In this document: one piece after another, positions 1 to 6,365 of the stretch | Position numbering within the stretch: position 1 is the first letter of the stretch | Layout of the letters: each line of letters starts with the position of its first letter | Assembly: GCA_023393655.1 (NCBI GenBank) | Contig: JAEWKP010000070.1 | Span: forward strand, 1 to 7,014 | From: Pseudomonadota bacterium | GTDB taxonomy: Bacteria; Pseudomonadota; Alphaproteobacteria; Rhizobiales; Beijerinckiaceae | Reading direction: 5' to 3' | Length of the DNA: 7,014 bases | Made by a program: the position numbers and the translations under genes | The notes under the pieces: generated by a model | What the model was told of the DNA's origin: nothing | Seen by the model: the letters and a program-made list of their open reading frames with translations, nothing else | The model's database searches: none

Positions 1-10
1 TTGCGCGCTC

Positions 11-42
11 GGGGGGGGGGGGTCCCCTCCCCCCCCCCCCCC
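11..42. repeat. G12/C14 homopolymer tract
   Basis: Twelve G (11-22) are followed by T, four C, T, and fourteen C (29-42). The G and C runs are complementary, so this can fold back as a hairpin, and the G run could form unusual four-stranded DNA. It lies about 100 bp upstream of the diguanylate cyclase start. It is either a genuine simple-sequence tract, which would be prone to length change by slippage, or a low-complexity sequencing or assembly artefact. The sequence alone cannot separate these. Nothing else is recognisable in bases 1-119; a weak -10-like TAAAAT at 69-74 has no good -35 partner. Confidence 0.6.
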
Positions 43-143
43 TTCTCTGTGGGCAGGCATAAGCTCGTTAAAATGCGAGCGAAGCCGGTCATCCTTGCTG
101 AAAACCCCGGCTGCTAGCCGTGACGCACTCTGGGGCAAACGGA

Positions 144-1076
144 ATGTGCCTTGTGAAAGCCAAGACGACGCAGATTCGCGAGTTTTTCAGTTCTTCTTTG
201 CTGGCCCAGGCCTTTGCCGGTTGCTTTGTCGCAACCCACGTCCCGATCATTTCCATCGCGGCCTATGTCGCCTCCGGCGCCGCGATCAGCGCGCAGGCGG
301 TCCTAGGCATCATCCTGCTGGCCACGGTGGCCGGAACCGCCTTTGCCTTCATCGTGATGCGGCATCTGCTGCTGCCGGTCGGCGATCTCGCGCGCGGACT
401 CAAGGGCTACCGGGTCGAGGGCCGCATCCCGCGCCTCGTCAAGCTGCGCAACGACGATGTCGGGCGCCTGACCGACGAGGTCCGTGCCCTCATCAACACG
501 CTGGAAGAGAAGCTGAACCGCCTGAAGCAGCAGGCCTTCTCGGACACGCTCACCGGGCTCGGCAATCGCCGCTGGCTCGCAGAAGTCGTCGGCTCCGAGA
601 TCGCGCGCTCGCGCCGCGAGCAGAAGCCGCTCTCGGTCATCGTGCTCGATGTCGACCACTTCAAGAGCATCAATGACGCGTTCGGCCATGATGCCGGCGA
701 CGACGTCCTCGTCGCCATCGCCGAGACCATGAGGCGCGTGCTGCGTCCCTATGATCTGGTGGCGCGCCTCGGCGGCGAGGAGTTCTGCGCCTTCCTGCCG
801 GGGACCGGCCTCAAGGAAGCGATGCAGATCGCAGAGCGTTTGCGGGAAGCCATCGCGGCCCTCCGGATCGAGACGCTCAGGGAACGACACATCACCGCAA
901 GCTTCGGCGTGCACGAGGCCCATCTCATGCGCGAGCAGTTCAAGGACATGCTGCGTATCGCCGACGAGTATCTCTATCAGGCCAAGGGCGACGGGCGGAA
1001 CCGGGTGCAGACCATCGAGGCCCGCCCGACAGTGATCCAGACTGCGCCGGCCACCGCGAACCCTCCCGAAGCTTGA
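144..1076 (+). CDS. Membrane-anchored GGDEF diguanylate cyclase
   Basis: Predicted diguanylate cyclase, which makes the second messenger c-di-GMP from two GTP at the inner membrane. Numbered from ATG 144 (310 aa), two hydrophobic segments lie at about 19-43 and 52-77 with only a short loop between them, so there is no room for a periplasmic sensor domain. A HAMP-like, charged and coiled-coil linker (about 78-130) leads into a GGDEF domain (about 131-293). The active-site signature is GGEEF at 210-214. D169, N177 and D186 have the same spacing as the metal and GTP ligands of PleD. RPYD at 201-204, five residues before GGEEF, is an intact RxxD inhibitory site, so product inhibition is expected. 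An in-frame GTG at 120 would add 8 residues but has no Shine-Dalgarno sequence; ATG 144 has GGGG eight bases upstream. The gene is monocistronic in view and converges on the catabolic block. What it controls is unknown. Confidence 0.9.
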   Translation: MCLVKAKTTQIREFFSSSLLAQAFAGCFVATHVPIISIAAYVASGAAISAQAVLGIILLATVAGTAFAFIVMRHLLLPVGDLARGLKGYRVEGRIPRLVKLRNDDVGRLTDEVRALINTLEEKLNRLKQQAFSDTLTGLGNRRWLAEVVGSEIARSRREQKPLSVIVLDVDHFKSINDAFGHDAGDDVLVAIAETMRRVLRPYDLVARLGGEEFCAFLPGTGLKEAMQIAERLREAIAALRIETLRERHITASFGVHEAHLMREQFKDMLRIADEYLYQAKGDGRNRVQTIEARPTVIQTAPATANPPEA

Positions 1077-1100
1077 CGGTCACCAAACGTCCCAAACGAA

Positions 1101-1125
1101 AAGGGCGGCCTCTCCGGCCGCCCTT
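1101..1125. terminator. Hairpin terminator between convergent genes
   Basis: A perfect 10-bp stem (AAGGGCGGCC, loop TCTCC, GGCCGCCCTT) sits 24 bp after the diguanylate cyclase stop and 9 bp after the end of the minus-strand denD-like gene. Read on the minus strand it is followed by TTTTCGTTT, a good intrinsic-terminator tail. On the plus strand the tail (CTTCTTATT) is poorer but still T-rich. It probably serves both converging transcripts. Confidence 0.85.
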
Positions 1126-1134
1126 CTTATTGGA

Positions 1135-2115
1135 TCACTTCACGAAGGTCCCGTGCAATTCGTCCTCGATATGCACGCGGATGATCTCCTCGAAATTCGC
1201 CTCCGCCTTGAAGCCGAGCGCGAGCGCCCGCTGCGGATCGAAATTGCGCGGCCAGCCCGCGACGATCCCGTCGATCACGGGGTCGGTCTCGCGGCGGATG
1301 CGCTTCACCACGTTCTCGCCGGCGACCTTGCGCAGCGTCTCGATCTGCTCGGCGACCGTGCAGGAATAGCCCGGCATGGTCAGCGCCCGGCGCGGGCCGA
1401 TCGCGGCGGTATCCATCGTCGCGGCATGGATCAGGAAGCCGACCGCCGAGCGCGGCGAGGCGTGCCAGTGGCGGACCTGGTCCGAGACCGGCAGCACCGC
1501 CTCCTCGCCGTTCAGCGGCTCGCGGATGATGTTTGAGAAGAAGCCCGAGGCTGCCTTGTTCGGCTTGCCCGGCCGCACGCAGATCGTCGGAAGGCGGATG
1601 CCGACGCCGTCGAAGAAACCGCGCCGCGAGTAGTCGCAGAGCAGGAGCTCACCGATCGCCTTCTGCGTACCGTAGCTGGTCAATGGCGTGGTGAAGAACT
1701 CGTCCTCGATCTTGTCGTGGAAGGGCGCGCCGAACACCGCGACCGAGGAGGTGAAGACCAGGCGCGGCGTATAGCCCTCCGCATGGCGGATCGCCTCGAA
1801 GAGATAGCGCGTGCCGTCGAGATTGATGCGGTAGCCCTTGTCGAAATCGGCCTCGGCCTCGCCCGAGACGACCGCTGCGAGATGGATGATCACCTCCGGC
1901 CGCGTCGCGATCAGCTTCTCGGCTTCACCCGGAATCGAAAGGTCCGAGACAACCGCCTCGAAATCGAAGGGCGCGGCCGGCGGCGGCGAGGCGACGACGA
2001 CATCCTGCGCCGTCACGCGCGTCACCGGCTTGCCGCCGAGCTGGCCGTCGCGCGCCAGCCGCTCGATGAACTTGCGCCCGACCATGCCGGCGCCGCCGAG
2101 AACGAGAATATGCAT
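1135..2115 (-). CDS. DenD-like NAD-dependent dehydrogenase (second tandem copy)
   Basis: 326-aa extended short-chain dehydrogenase of the epimerase/dehydratase superfamily, close to D-erythronate dehydrogenase (DenD), which oxidises D-erythronate to 2-oxo-tetronate with NAD in the cytoplasm. The N-terminal Rossmann motif GGAGMVG (7-13) gives GxxGxxG. The catalytic residues are S123/S124 in FTSS and Y148/K152 in YGTQK (YxxxK). The conserved blocks SGEAEADFDKGY and HASPRSAVGFLIH are shared with the neighbouring copy. By hand alignment it is about 62% identical to that copy, with the least similarity at residues 41-70. The start at ATG 2115 is preferred over an upstream start at 2259 because it begins at MHILVLGG, aligns with its paralogue, has AGGA eight bases upstream, and avoids overlapping the preceding gene. 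It is the last gene before the terminator and lies 40 bp after the first copy. The sequence divergence suggests a different or broader substrate. The family call is firm; the substrate is inferred. Confidence 0.85.
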   Translation of the reverse strand: MHILVLGGAGMVGRKFIERLARDGQLGGKPVTRVTAQDVVVASPPPAAPFDFEAVVSDLSIPGEAEKLIATRPEVIIHLAAVVSGEAEADFDKGYRINLDGTRYLFEAIRHAEGYTPRLVFTSSVAVFGAPFHDKIEDEFFTTPLTSYGTQKAIGELLLCDYSRRGFFDGVGIRLPTICVRPGKPNKAASGFFSNIIREPLNGEEAVLPVSDQVRHWHASPRSAVGFLIHAATMDTAAIGPRRALTMPGYSCTVAEQIETLRKVAGENVVKRIRRETDPVIDGIVAGWPRNFDPQRALALGFKAEANFEEIIRVHIEDELHGTFVK

Positions 2116-2155
2116 CGGATCTGTCCTGAAGGTTTGCTTTTGAAGGTCTGTGTCG

Positions 2156-3142
2156 TCAGTTCGGGAGATGGCCGCCGAGATCGTCTTCGATATGGACGCG
2201 GATGATCTCGTCGAAATCGCGCTCGGCCTTAAAGCCCAAAGCCAGCGCGCGTTTCGCATCGAACCGGGTCGGCCAACCTGCGACGATCGCCGCCGAAGCC
2301 GGATCGGGCGCCCGCCGGATCAGCTTCACCGCCTTGTCGCCGGCAATGCGGCGCAGCGCCTCGATCTGCTCACCGACGGTGACGCAGACGCCCGGCATGC
2401 TCAGGTTGACGCGCGGACCGAGCTGCTCGCGCGACACCCCCGCGGCATGGATCAGGAAGCCGACGGCCGAGCGCGGGCTCGCATGGGTGAAGAGCACCTC
2501 GTCGCTGACCGGCAGGAGCGCTTCCACGCCCTGCAACGGCTCGCGGATGATGCCGGAGAAGAAGCCGCCGGCCGAGGCATTGGGCTTGCCCGGCCTGACC
2601 ACGATCGAGGGGAAGCGGATGCCGACGCCCTCGACAAAGCCGCGCCGCGAATAGTCGGCCAGCAACAATTCGCCGATCGCCTTCTGCGTGCCGTAGCTGG
2701 TCAAGGGCGTGACATGGAACTCGTCGGAGATCGACGCGGGGAACGGCGCGCCGAAAATGCCGCTCGAACTGGTGAAGACGAGCTTGGGTGCATAGGCAGC
2801 GCCGCCCTCATGCCGGATCGCCTCCAGCAGGTTGTGCATGCCGTCGAGATTGACGCGGTAGCCCTTGTCGAAATCGCGCTCGGCCTCGCCGGAAATGATC
2901 GCGGCCAGGTGAAAGATCAGGTCCGGCCGCAGCGCCGCCAGCTCCTTCGCGACAGCAGCATCGCCGGCATCCTCGACGCGGATCGTCGCGCGATCCGCAA
3001 GCTCCGCCGGCAGCGCGGGCGCCACCACATCGGTCAGCGTCAGCCTGTCGATCGCCTGGCCGGCACATTGGCCCTCGCGCGCCAGACGCTCCGCCAGCCT
3101 GCGGCCGACCATGCCGGCCGCACCTGTGATCAGGACATGCAT
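2156..3142 (-). CDS. denD: D-erythronate dehydrogenase family protein (DenD, first tandem copy)
   Basis: 328-aa extended SDR of the DenD type. Known members oxidise D-erythronate at C2 with NAD, feeding a route through an OtnI-type isomerase, an OtnK-type kinase and an OtnC-type decarboxylase to dihydroxyacetone phosphate; none of these partners is in the window. The Rossmann motif is GAAGMVG (7-13), catalytic S125/S126 are in FTSSS, and Y150/K154 in YGTQK. The length is normal for the family and no key residue is missing. Start ATG 3142 is preceded by AGGGAG five bases upstream, a strong ribosome-binding site. It follows the SDR gene by 95 bp, a gap holding a strong hairpin (3200-3226), and precedes its paralogue by 40 bp. 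Its N-terminus (MHVLITGAAGMVGR) looks closer to the DenD type than that of the other copy, so this is my better candidate for true D-erythronate dehydrogenase. UDP-sugar epimerase is an older alternative name for this group and is less likely. Confidence 0.85.
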   Translation of the reverse strand: MHVLITGAAGMVGRRLAERLAREGQCAGQAIDRLTLTDVVAPALPAELADRATIRVEDAGDAAVAKELAALRPDLIFHLAAIISGEAERDFDKGYRVNLDGMHNLLEAIRHEGGAAYAPKLVFTSSSGIFGAPFPASISDEFHVTPLTSYGTQKAIGELLLADYSRRGFVEGVGIRFPSIVVRPGKPNASAGGFFSGIIREPLQGVEALLPVSDEVLFTHASPRSAVGFLIHAAGVSREQLGPRVNLSMPGVCVTVGEQIEALRRIAGDKAVKLIRRAPDPASAAIVAGWPTRFDAKRALALGFKAERDFDEIIRVHIEDDLGGHLPN

Positions 3143-3199
3143 GACGTCTCCCTATCCGGTTCGCATTTCGGGTCGCTCTTGACGGCAACCTTGTCGGGA

Positions 3200-3226
3200 G
3201 GATGGAGGCGGTGGCCGCCCCCATCC
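3200..3226 (-). promoter_or_regulatory. Intercistronic hairpin between SDR and denD
   Basis: GGATGGAGGCGG (3200-3211) pairs with CCGCCCCCATCC (3215-3226) at 11 of 12 positions around a TGG loop. It starts 11 bp after the SDR stop codon on the minus strand. The following minus-strand bases (CTCCCGACAAGG) have no U-tract, so it is not a classical intrinsic terminator. It could partially attenuate transcription into the denD genes or protect the upstream mRNA 3' end. The role is inferred. Confidence 0.45.
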
Positions 3227-3237
3227 CGAAGCAGGTT

Positions 3238-3984
3238 TCAGAGGGCGAAGCCGCCATCCGCCAGATGGATCTGGCCGGTGGTGTAGCTCGACTCGTCTGC
3301 CGCGAGGTAGACGGCGAGCGCGGCGATCTCCTCGGCCGTGCCGAGCCGGCCCATCGGCTGGCGGTCGATGAAGGCCTGCCGGGCGGCAGCCTCGGTCGTC
3401 TTGGTGGCCTGAGCGAGGTCCTTGATGCGCTGGTCGAGCGAGGGCGACTGGATCGTGCCCGGGCAGATCGCGTTCGCGCGCACGCCCTTCTTGATGTAGT
3501 CGGCCGCCACCGCCTTGGTCAGGCCGATCACCGCCGCCTTGGTCGCGCCATAGGCATAGCGGTTCGGAATGCCGCGCACCGAACCCGCGCCCGAGGCGAT
3601 ATTGACGATCGAGCCCGAACCCTTGGCCAGCATGGCGGGCAGGAAGGCCTGGATCGTGCGATGCATCGACTTGACGTTGAGGTCGAAGGAGAAGTCCCAG
3701 GCCTTGTCGTCGGTGTCGAGCACCGTGCCGTGATGGACGAAGCCGGCGGCGTTGACGAGGATGTCGACGGGGCCGACCTTCTCGGCGAAGGCATTGACCG
3801 CCTTGGACGAAAGCACGTCGAGCTTGCGCTTCTTCGCCTTCGGGATGCCCTCCAGCAGGGCGACATCCTTGTCGGTCGCCCAGACGGTGGCGCCTTCCGC
3901 GACGAAGGCCTCGGCGATGGCCCGGCCGATCCCCTGCCCCGCGGCGGTGACGACCGCGACCTTGCCCTTCAAACGTCCTGCCAT
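3238..3984 (-). CDS. Classical SDR dehydrogenase, 2-keto-3-deoxy-L-fuconate dehydrogenase-like
   Basis: 248-aa NAD-dependent short-chain dehydrogenase of normal length. The cofactor motif is TAAGQGIG (13-20), a variant in which the first glycine of TGxxxGxG is alanine. D38 at the end of the second strand favours NAD over NADP. NAAG is at 78-81, catalytic S131, Y145 and K149 (YGATK), and PGT at 175-177. The C-terminal block MGRLGTAEEIAALAVYLA and SSYTTGQIHLADGG resembles the DHRS6-like group, which includes 2-keto-3-deoxy-L-fuconate and L-rhamnonate dehydrogenases and 3-hydroxybutyrate dehydrogenase type 2. With an aldonate-type dehydratase upstream, oxidation of a 2-keto-3-deoxy sugar acid is the best guess, but SDR substrate calls are unreliable. 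The start has AAGGAA about six bases upstream. It lies 15 bp after the GNAT gene, so cotranscription is very likely. Confidence 0.85.
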   Translation of the reverse strand: MAGRLKGKVAVVTAAGQGIGRAIAEAFVAEGATVWATDKDVALLEGIPKAKKRKLDVLSSKAVNAFAEKVGPVDILVNAAGFVHHGTVLDTDDKAWDFSFDLNVKSMHRTIQAFLPAMLAKGSGSIVNIASGAGSVRGIPNRYAYGATKAAVIGLTKAVAADYIKKGVRANAICPGTIQSPSLDQRIKDLAQATKTTEAAARQAFIDRQPMGRLGTAEEIAALAVYLAADESSYTTGQIHLADGGFAL

Positions 3985-3999
3985 GCTCGTTTCCTTTTA

Positions 4000-5136
4000 T
4001 CAGCCGGCTTTTGCAAAGGTCTTGCGCATATGGGTCAGCCGCCGGTCGGCCATGACCTCATGATGCGTGATGGTGAAGCCCAGCCGCTCGTACCAGCCGA
4101 TGCGCTGGGTCAGCCTGGCATGGGTGTAGAGATGCACGGAAGCATAGCCGAGCGCCTGCGCCCGCTCGTCGGCGAAGCCCATCAGCCCGGCTCCGAGCTT
4201 GCGCCCGCCAGCCTCGGGCGCAACGGCCACGCTCCAGATGGTGAAATCCTCGGGCTCGATATCGAGCACCAGCGCAGCCTCGAGCGCACCGCCCTCACCT
4301 TCCGCAAGCCAGACCTCATGCTCAGCGACGACCTGCCTGTAATCGGCGATGCGGGGCAGCGAGGGCACGCCGATGATGCTCTCGTTCGGCGTATAGGCAG
4401 CATTCTTGAGCGCAAGGATCGCTGGAATATCGGCTAGCCCGGCCCGGCGCAGCGCGACAGTCCCCGCATGTCCCCCGATCTGGTTGAAGGCGCCGAGCGA
4501 GAGCTTCTGCCGGCCCTGCGCGTCGAAATTCGACGGTGCCAGCCAGCGCCGGAAAGCCTGGGCCCGCACCGGCCATTCGTCGTCGAGGATCGAGAACCAG
4601 GCGGTATCGCGATTGGCGCCTTTCACCACCATGTGCTGGCGGAACAGACCCTCGAACTGGAATCCGAAGCGCAAGGCGGCGCGCTTGGACGGCTCGTTCC
4701 GGTTGTTGCACTTCCACTCATAGCGGCGATAGCCGAGCGAGAAGCCGTAATCGCCGACGAGACAGATCGCCTCGGTCGCCGCCCGCGTCCGTTGCAGCGC
4801 CGGCGAATAGGTGATCGTGCCGACCTCGAACACGCCATGCTCGGGCCGGATCTCCATGATCCAGAGATGCCCCTTGGCCTTGCCATCGGCCTTGTCGATC
4901 ACGGCGAGCGGCACGATGCCGGCCTTCGTCACCATCGAGTCGAGCAGCACGCGGTAGGCGTCCTTGTCCTTCGGCGGCGGGGCCGAGAGCCAGTCCCAGA
5001 CGCTGTCGCGTCCGACATCGGCGGCCCAGATGTCGTCGATATGCCTGCTGACATCGAGCGGTTCGAGCCGGCAATACTGGCCTTCCAGAACCTTGGCCGG
5101 CGGGAATGGGGGCGCCGTCCAGTGAAGCGTCGTCAT
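4000..5136 (-). CDS. Two-domain GNAT N-acetyltransferase
   Basis: 378-aa protein made of two different GNAT acetyltransferase units, each expected to use acetyl-CoA; the acceptor is unknown. Residues 1 to about 215 form a RimJ/RimL-type (Acetyltransf_3) domain of a kind usually found alone at 200-220 aa, with the typical N-terminal LEGQYCRLEPLD (17-28), GTITYSPALQRTRAATEA (106-123) and NEPSKRAALRFGF (147-159). Residues about 226-378 form a second, classical GNAT domain: VAVAPEAGGRKLGAGL (303-318) carries the R/QxxGxG/A acetyl-CoA loop, and WYERLGF (348-354) is the usual C-terminal signature. Both motif sets look intact. Start ATG 5136 has AGGAGG four bases upstream and overlaps the preceding stop codon in an ATGA. 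The gene sits within a metabolic operon; detoxification or modification of a small molecule or protein terminus would both fit. I cannot name a substrate. Confidence 0.85.
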   Translation of the reverse strand: MTTLHWTAPPFPPAKVLEGQYCRLEPLDVSRHIDDIWAADVGRDSVWDWLSAPPPKDKDAYRVLLDSMVTKAGIVPLAVIDKADGKAKGHLWIMEIRPEHGVFEVGTITYSPALQRTRAATEAICLVGDYGFSLGYRRYEWKCNNRNEPSKRAALRFGFQFEGLFRQHMVVKGANRDTAWFSILDDEWPVRAQAFRRWLAPSNFDAQGRQKLSLGAFNQIGGHAGTVALRRAGLADIPAILALKNAAYTPNESIIGVPSLPRIADYRQVVAEHEVWLAEGEGGALEAALVLDIEPEDFTIWSVAVAPEAGGRKLGAGLMGFADERAQALGYASVHLYTHARLTQRIGWYERLGFTITHHEVMADRRLTHMRKTFAKAG

Positions 5137-5459
5137 GATGCCTCCTTCCCCTTCCAGCCGGCGAGGTCGAGCCGGATCTCCCAGCCCTCTCCAAGCTCCC
5201 CCGCAATGGCATGGGCGAGCGCTGCGCCCTCCGCTTCCCAGGCCAGCCGCTCGACCGCGTCGCTGAAATCGGAAGCGGCCGGTTCATCCTCGTCATAGAT
5301 CGCGTCGAAAGCATCCATCCAGGCCTCGAGCCGGTCCCCAACCGCCTCGGAGATCCCGACATCCTCGGCGTCGACCGCCCGACGCTTGCCCTTGGCATCG
5401 ATCTGCCAGAGGCCGCTGAGCCCGAGCCATTCCGGCGCGATCAGCAGCGTGCCGCTCAT
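5133..5459 (-). CDS. Hypothetical 108-aa acidic protein
   Basis: I do not recognise this family. It is a small, acidic, soluble-looking protein with no signal peptide or membrane segment. Visible features are six tryptophans (11, 18, 47, 74, 93, 102), an acidic stretch around 49-66 (DAFDAIYDEDEP), a probable helix carrying WEAEGAALAHAIAGELG (74-90), and a final strand-like WEIRLDL (93-99). The pattern of an EG-containing helix, then ELG, then a W-E-I-R strand recurs in small uncharacterised proteins of various bacteria. It is probably real: it has GGAG five bases before the ATG and ATGA overlaps at both ends, with the PEP-mutase-like gene upstream and the GNAT gene downstream. It may act with the GNAT protein, but that is guesswork. 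Confidence 0.75.
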   Translation of the reverse strand: MSGTLLIAPEWLGLSGLWQIDAKGKRRAVDAEDVGISEAVGDRLEAWMDAFDAIYDEDEPAASDFSDAVERLAWEAEGAALAHAIAGELGEGWEIRLDLAGWKGKEAS

Positions 5460-6295
5460 GAGCGCTCCGCCAGATCTTTGGTGAAGAACGGATTCAGCGG
5501 CGCCGAGGCGCCATTGCCGGCGAAGCCCTTGAAGCTACCCTCCTCCGCGATCAGGCGCGTTGCATCGATGAAGGCGGCCCAGGCCGCACGCGCCAGCGCC
5601 CCGCCGATCGAGATGCGCCGCGTGCCGGCCGCCGCGATGTCCGCAACCGACAAACCGAAATCGCCATAGACCAGCGTGTTCACCGGCTTGCCGCCAGCCG
5701 CAGCGACGATGGTGGCGATATCAGCAGATGTCTTCGGACCGGGCGCATAGAGGACGTCGGCGCCGGCCCCAGCATAGGCCTCGATCCGCCGCACCGATTC
5801 CTTCAACGGCTCGGCATGGCCGGTCAGAAAGCATTCGGCGCGCGCCGTCAGCACGACGCCCGAGCCGGTCTCGTCGATGGCCTTGCGCGCCGCCTTGATC
5901 CGCTCGACCGCGAGTTCGAACGGGTAGAGCGGCTCGTCCTGGCGCCCGGTCGCATCCTCGATCGAGAGCCCTGCGACGCCGGTCGCGACGCAAAGCTTGA
6001 CGTTGGCCGCGACGCCGTCAGGCGTATCGGCATAGCCGTTCTCGAAATCGGCATTGACCGGCAGATCGGGCACCGCCCTCACGATCTCGGCGATGTGCGC
6101 GAGCATCATGTCGCGCGGCACGTCCTGGTCGGCGCGCCCTTGCGTGAAGGCATAGCCGGCGCTCGTCGTCGCCAGCGCCTTGAAGCCCTGCCCGCGCAGC
6201 CAGCGGGCCGAGCCAAAATCCCAGGGGTTGGGCATCACGAAGCAGCCGGCCTCGTGGAGCTTGCGGAAGGCTTCGACCTGGGGGCTCTGTGCCAT
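5456..6295 (-). CDS. Isocitrate lyase/phosphoenolpyruvate mutase family protein
   Basis: 279-aa TIM-barrel enzyme of the PEP mutase/isocitrate lyase superfamily, whose members make or break C-C or C-P bonds next to a carboxylate, using Mg2+ and an enolate of pyruvate or oxaloacetate. Visible motifs are MPNPWDFGSAR (21-31), TTSAG (43-47), the metal-binding NADFENGY (81-88, with D83 and E85), SIED (111-114) and TARAECF (149-155, with R152). The KKCGH-type catalytic loop of true isocitrate and methylisocitrate lyases is absent, so it is not one of those. Oxaloacetate decarboxylase-like or 2-hydroxy/keto-acid lyase activity is possible. Start ATG 6295 is fixed by an in-frame TAA two codons upstream, but there is no clear Shine-Dalgarno sequence, so initiation may be weak or regulated. 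It is the first gene of the operon behind the candidate promoter and couples to the 108-aa gene by an ATGA overlap. Confidence 0.85.
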   Translation of the reverse strand: MAQSPQVEAFRKLHEAGCFVMPNPWDFGSARWLRGQGFKALATTSAGYAFTQGRADQDVPRDMMLAHIAEIVRAVPDLPVNADFENGYADTPDGVAANVKLCVATGVAGLSIEDATGRQDEPLYPFELAVERIKAARKAIDETGSGVVLTARAECFLTGHAEPLKESVRRIEAYAGAGADVLYAPGPKTSADIATIVAAAGGKPVNTLVYGDFGLSVADIAAAGTRRISIGGALARAAWAAFIDATRLIAEEGSFKGFAGNGASAPLNPFFTKDLAERS

Positions 6296-6297
6296 GG

Positions 6298-6313
6298 TTT
6301 AAATCGTTTCAAA
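6298..6313. promoter_or_regulatory. AT-rich imperfect palindrome, possible operator
   Basis: TTTAAATCGTTTCAAA is centred on a CG step and lies directly before the start codon, just downstream of the expected transcription start. Its half-sites match at 5 of 7 positions. It is strikingly AT-rich for this genome. The core ATCGTTT (6303-6309) is repeated at 6354-6360, next to the -35 element, 51 bp away or close to five helical turns. A repressor site of LacI-like geometry is possible but the match to that consensus is weak. Confidence 0.3.
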
Positions 6314-6336
6314 TGGAGGCGGAACCAAGAGCTGCC

Positions 6337-6365
6337 ATAGTGTCGAGGGTCGTATCGTTTGTCAG
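6337..6365 (-). promoter_or_regulatory. Candidate sigma-70 promoter of the PEP-mutase-like operon
   Basis: On the minus strand, CTGACA (6365-6360, 5 of 6 to TTGACA) is followed after exactly 17 bp by CACTAT (6342-6337, 3 of 6 to TATAAT). Transcription would begin near 6330, leaving a 5' leader of about 35 bases before ATG 6295. The -35 is good and the -10 poor, which would suit an activated or modest promoter. No experimental support is visible. Confidence 0.4.

Noticed and set aside
95..676. 193-aa open frame in another plus frame
   Set aside because: Overlaps the diguanylate cyclase in a different frame and has Arg/Ala-rich shadow composition; the GGDEF frame is clearly the coding one.
2116..2259. 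48-residue N-terminal extension of the second denD-like gene
   Set aside because: It would overlap the preceding denD copy and precede the normal Rossmann start; the paralogue begins at the equivalent MHVL, and ATG 2115 has its own ribosome-binding site.
2150..3286. 378-aa open frame on the plus strand
   Set aside because: It is antisense to the whole of denD, has low-complexity Arg/Ala/Asp-rich composition and no family motifs. It is a by-product of GC-rich codon bias.
3202..4437. 411-aa open frame on the plus strand
   Set aside because: It runs antisense across the SDR gene and half of the GNAT gene, whose domains and motifs are unmistakable. No recognisable domain on this strand.
4468..5298. 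276-aa open frame on the plus strand
   Set aside because: Antisense to the GNAT and 108-aa genes, with shadow-type composition.
6298..6313. Typical LacI/GalR-family operator
   Set aside because: The geometry and central CG fit, but too few positions match the TGTAAACG-type consensus to name a regulator family; kept only as a low-confidence palindrome.
5816..6340. 174-aa open frame on the plus strand
   Set aside because: Antisense to the PEP-mutase-like gene and its promoter region, with shadow-type composition.
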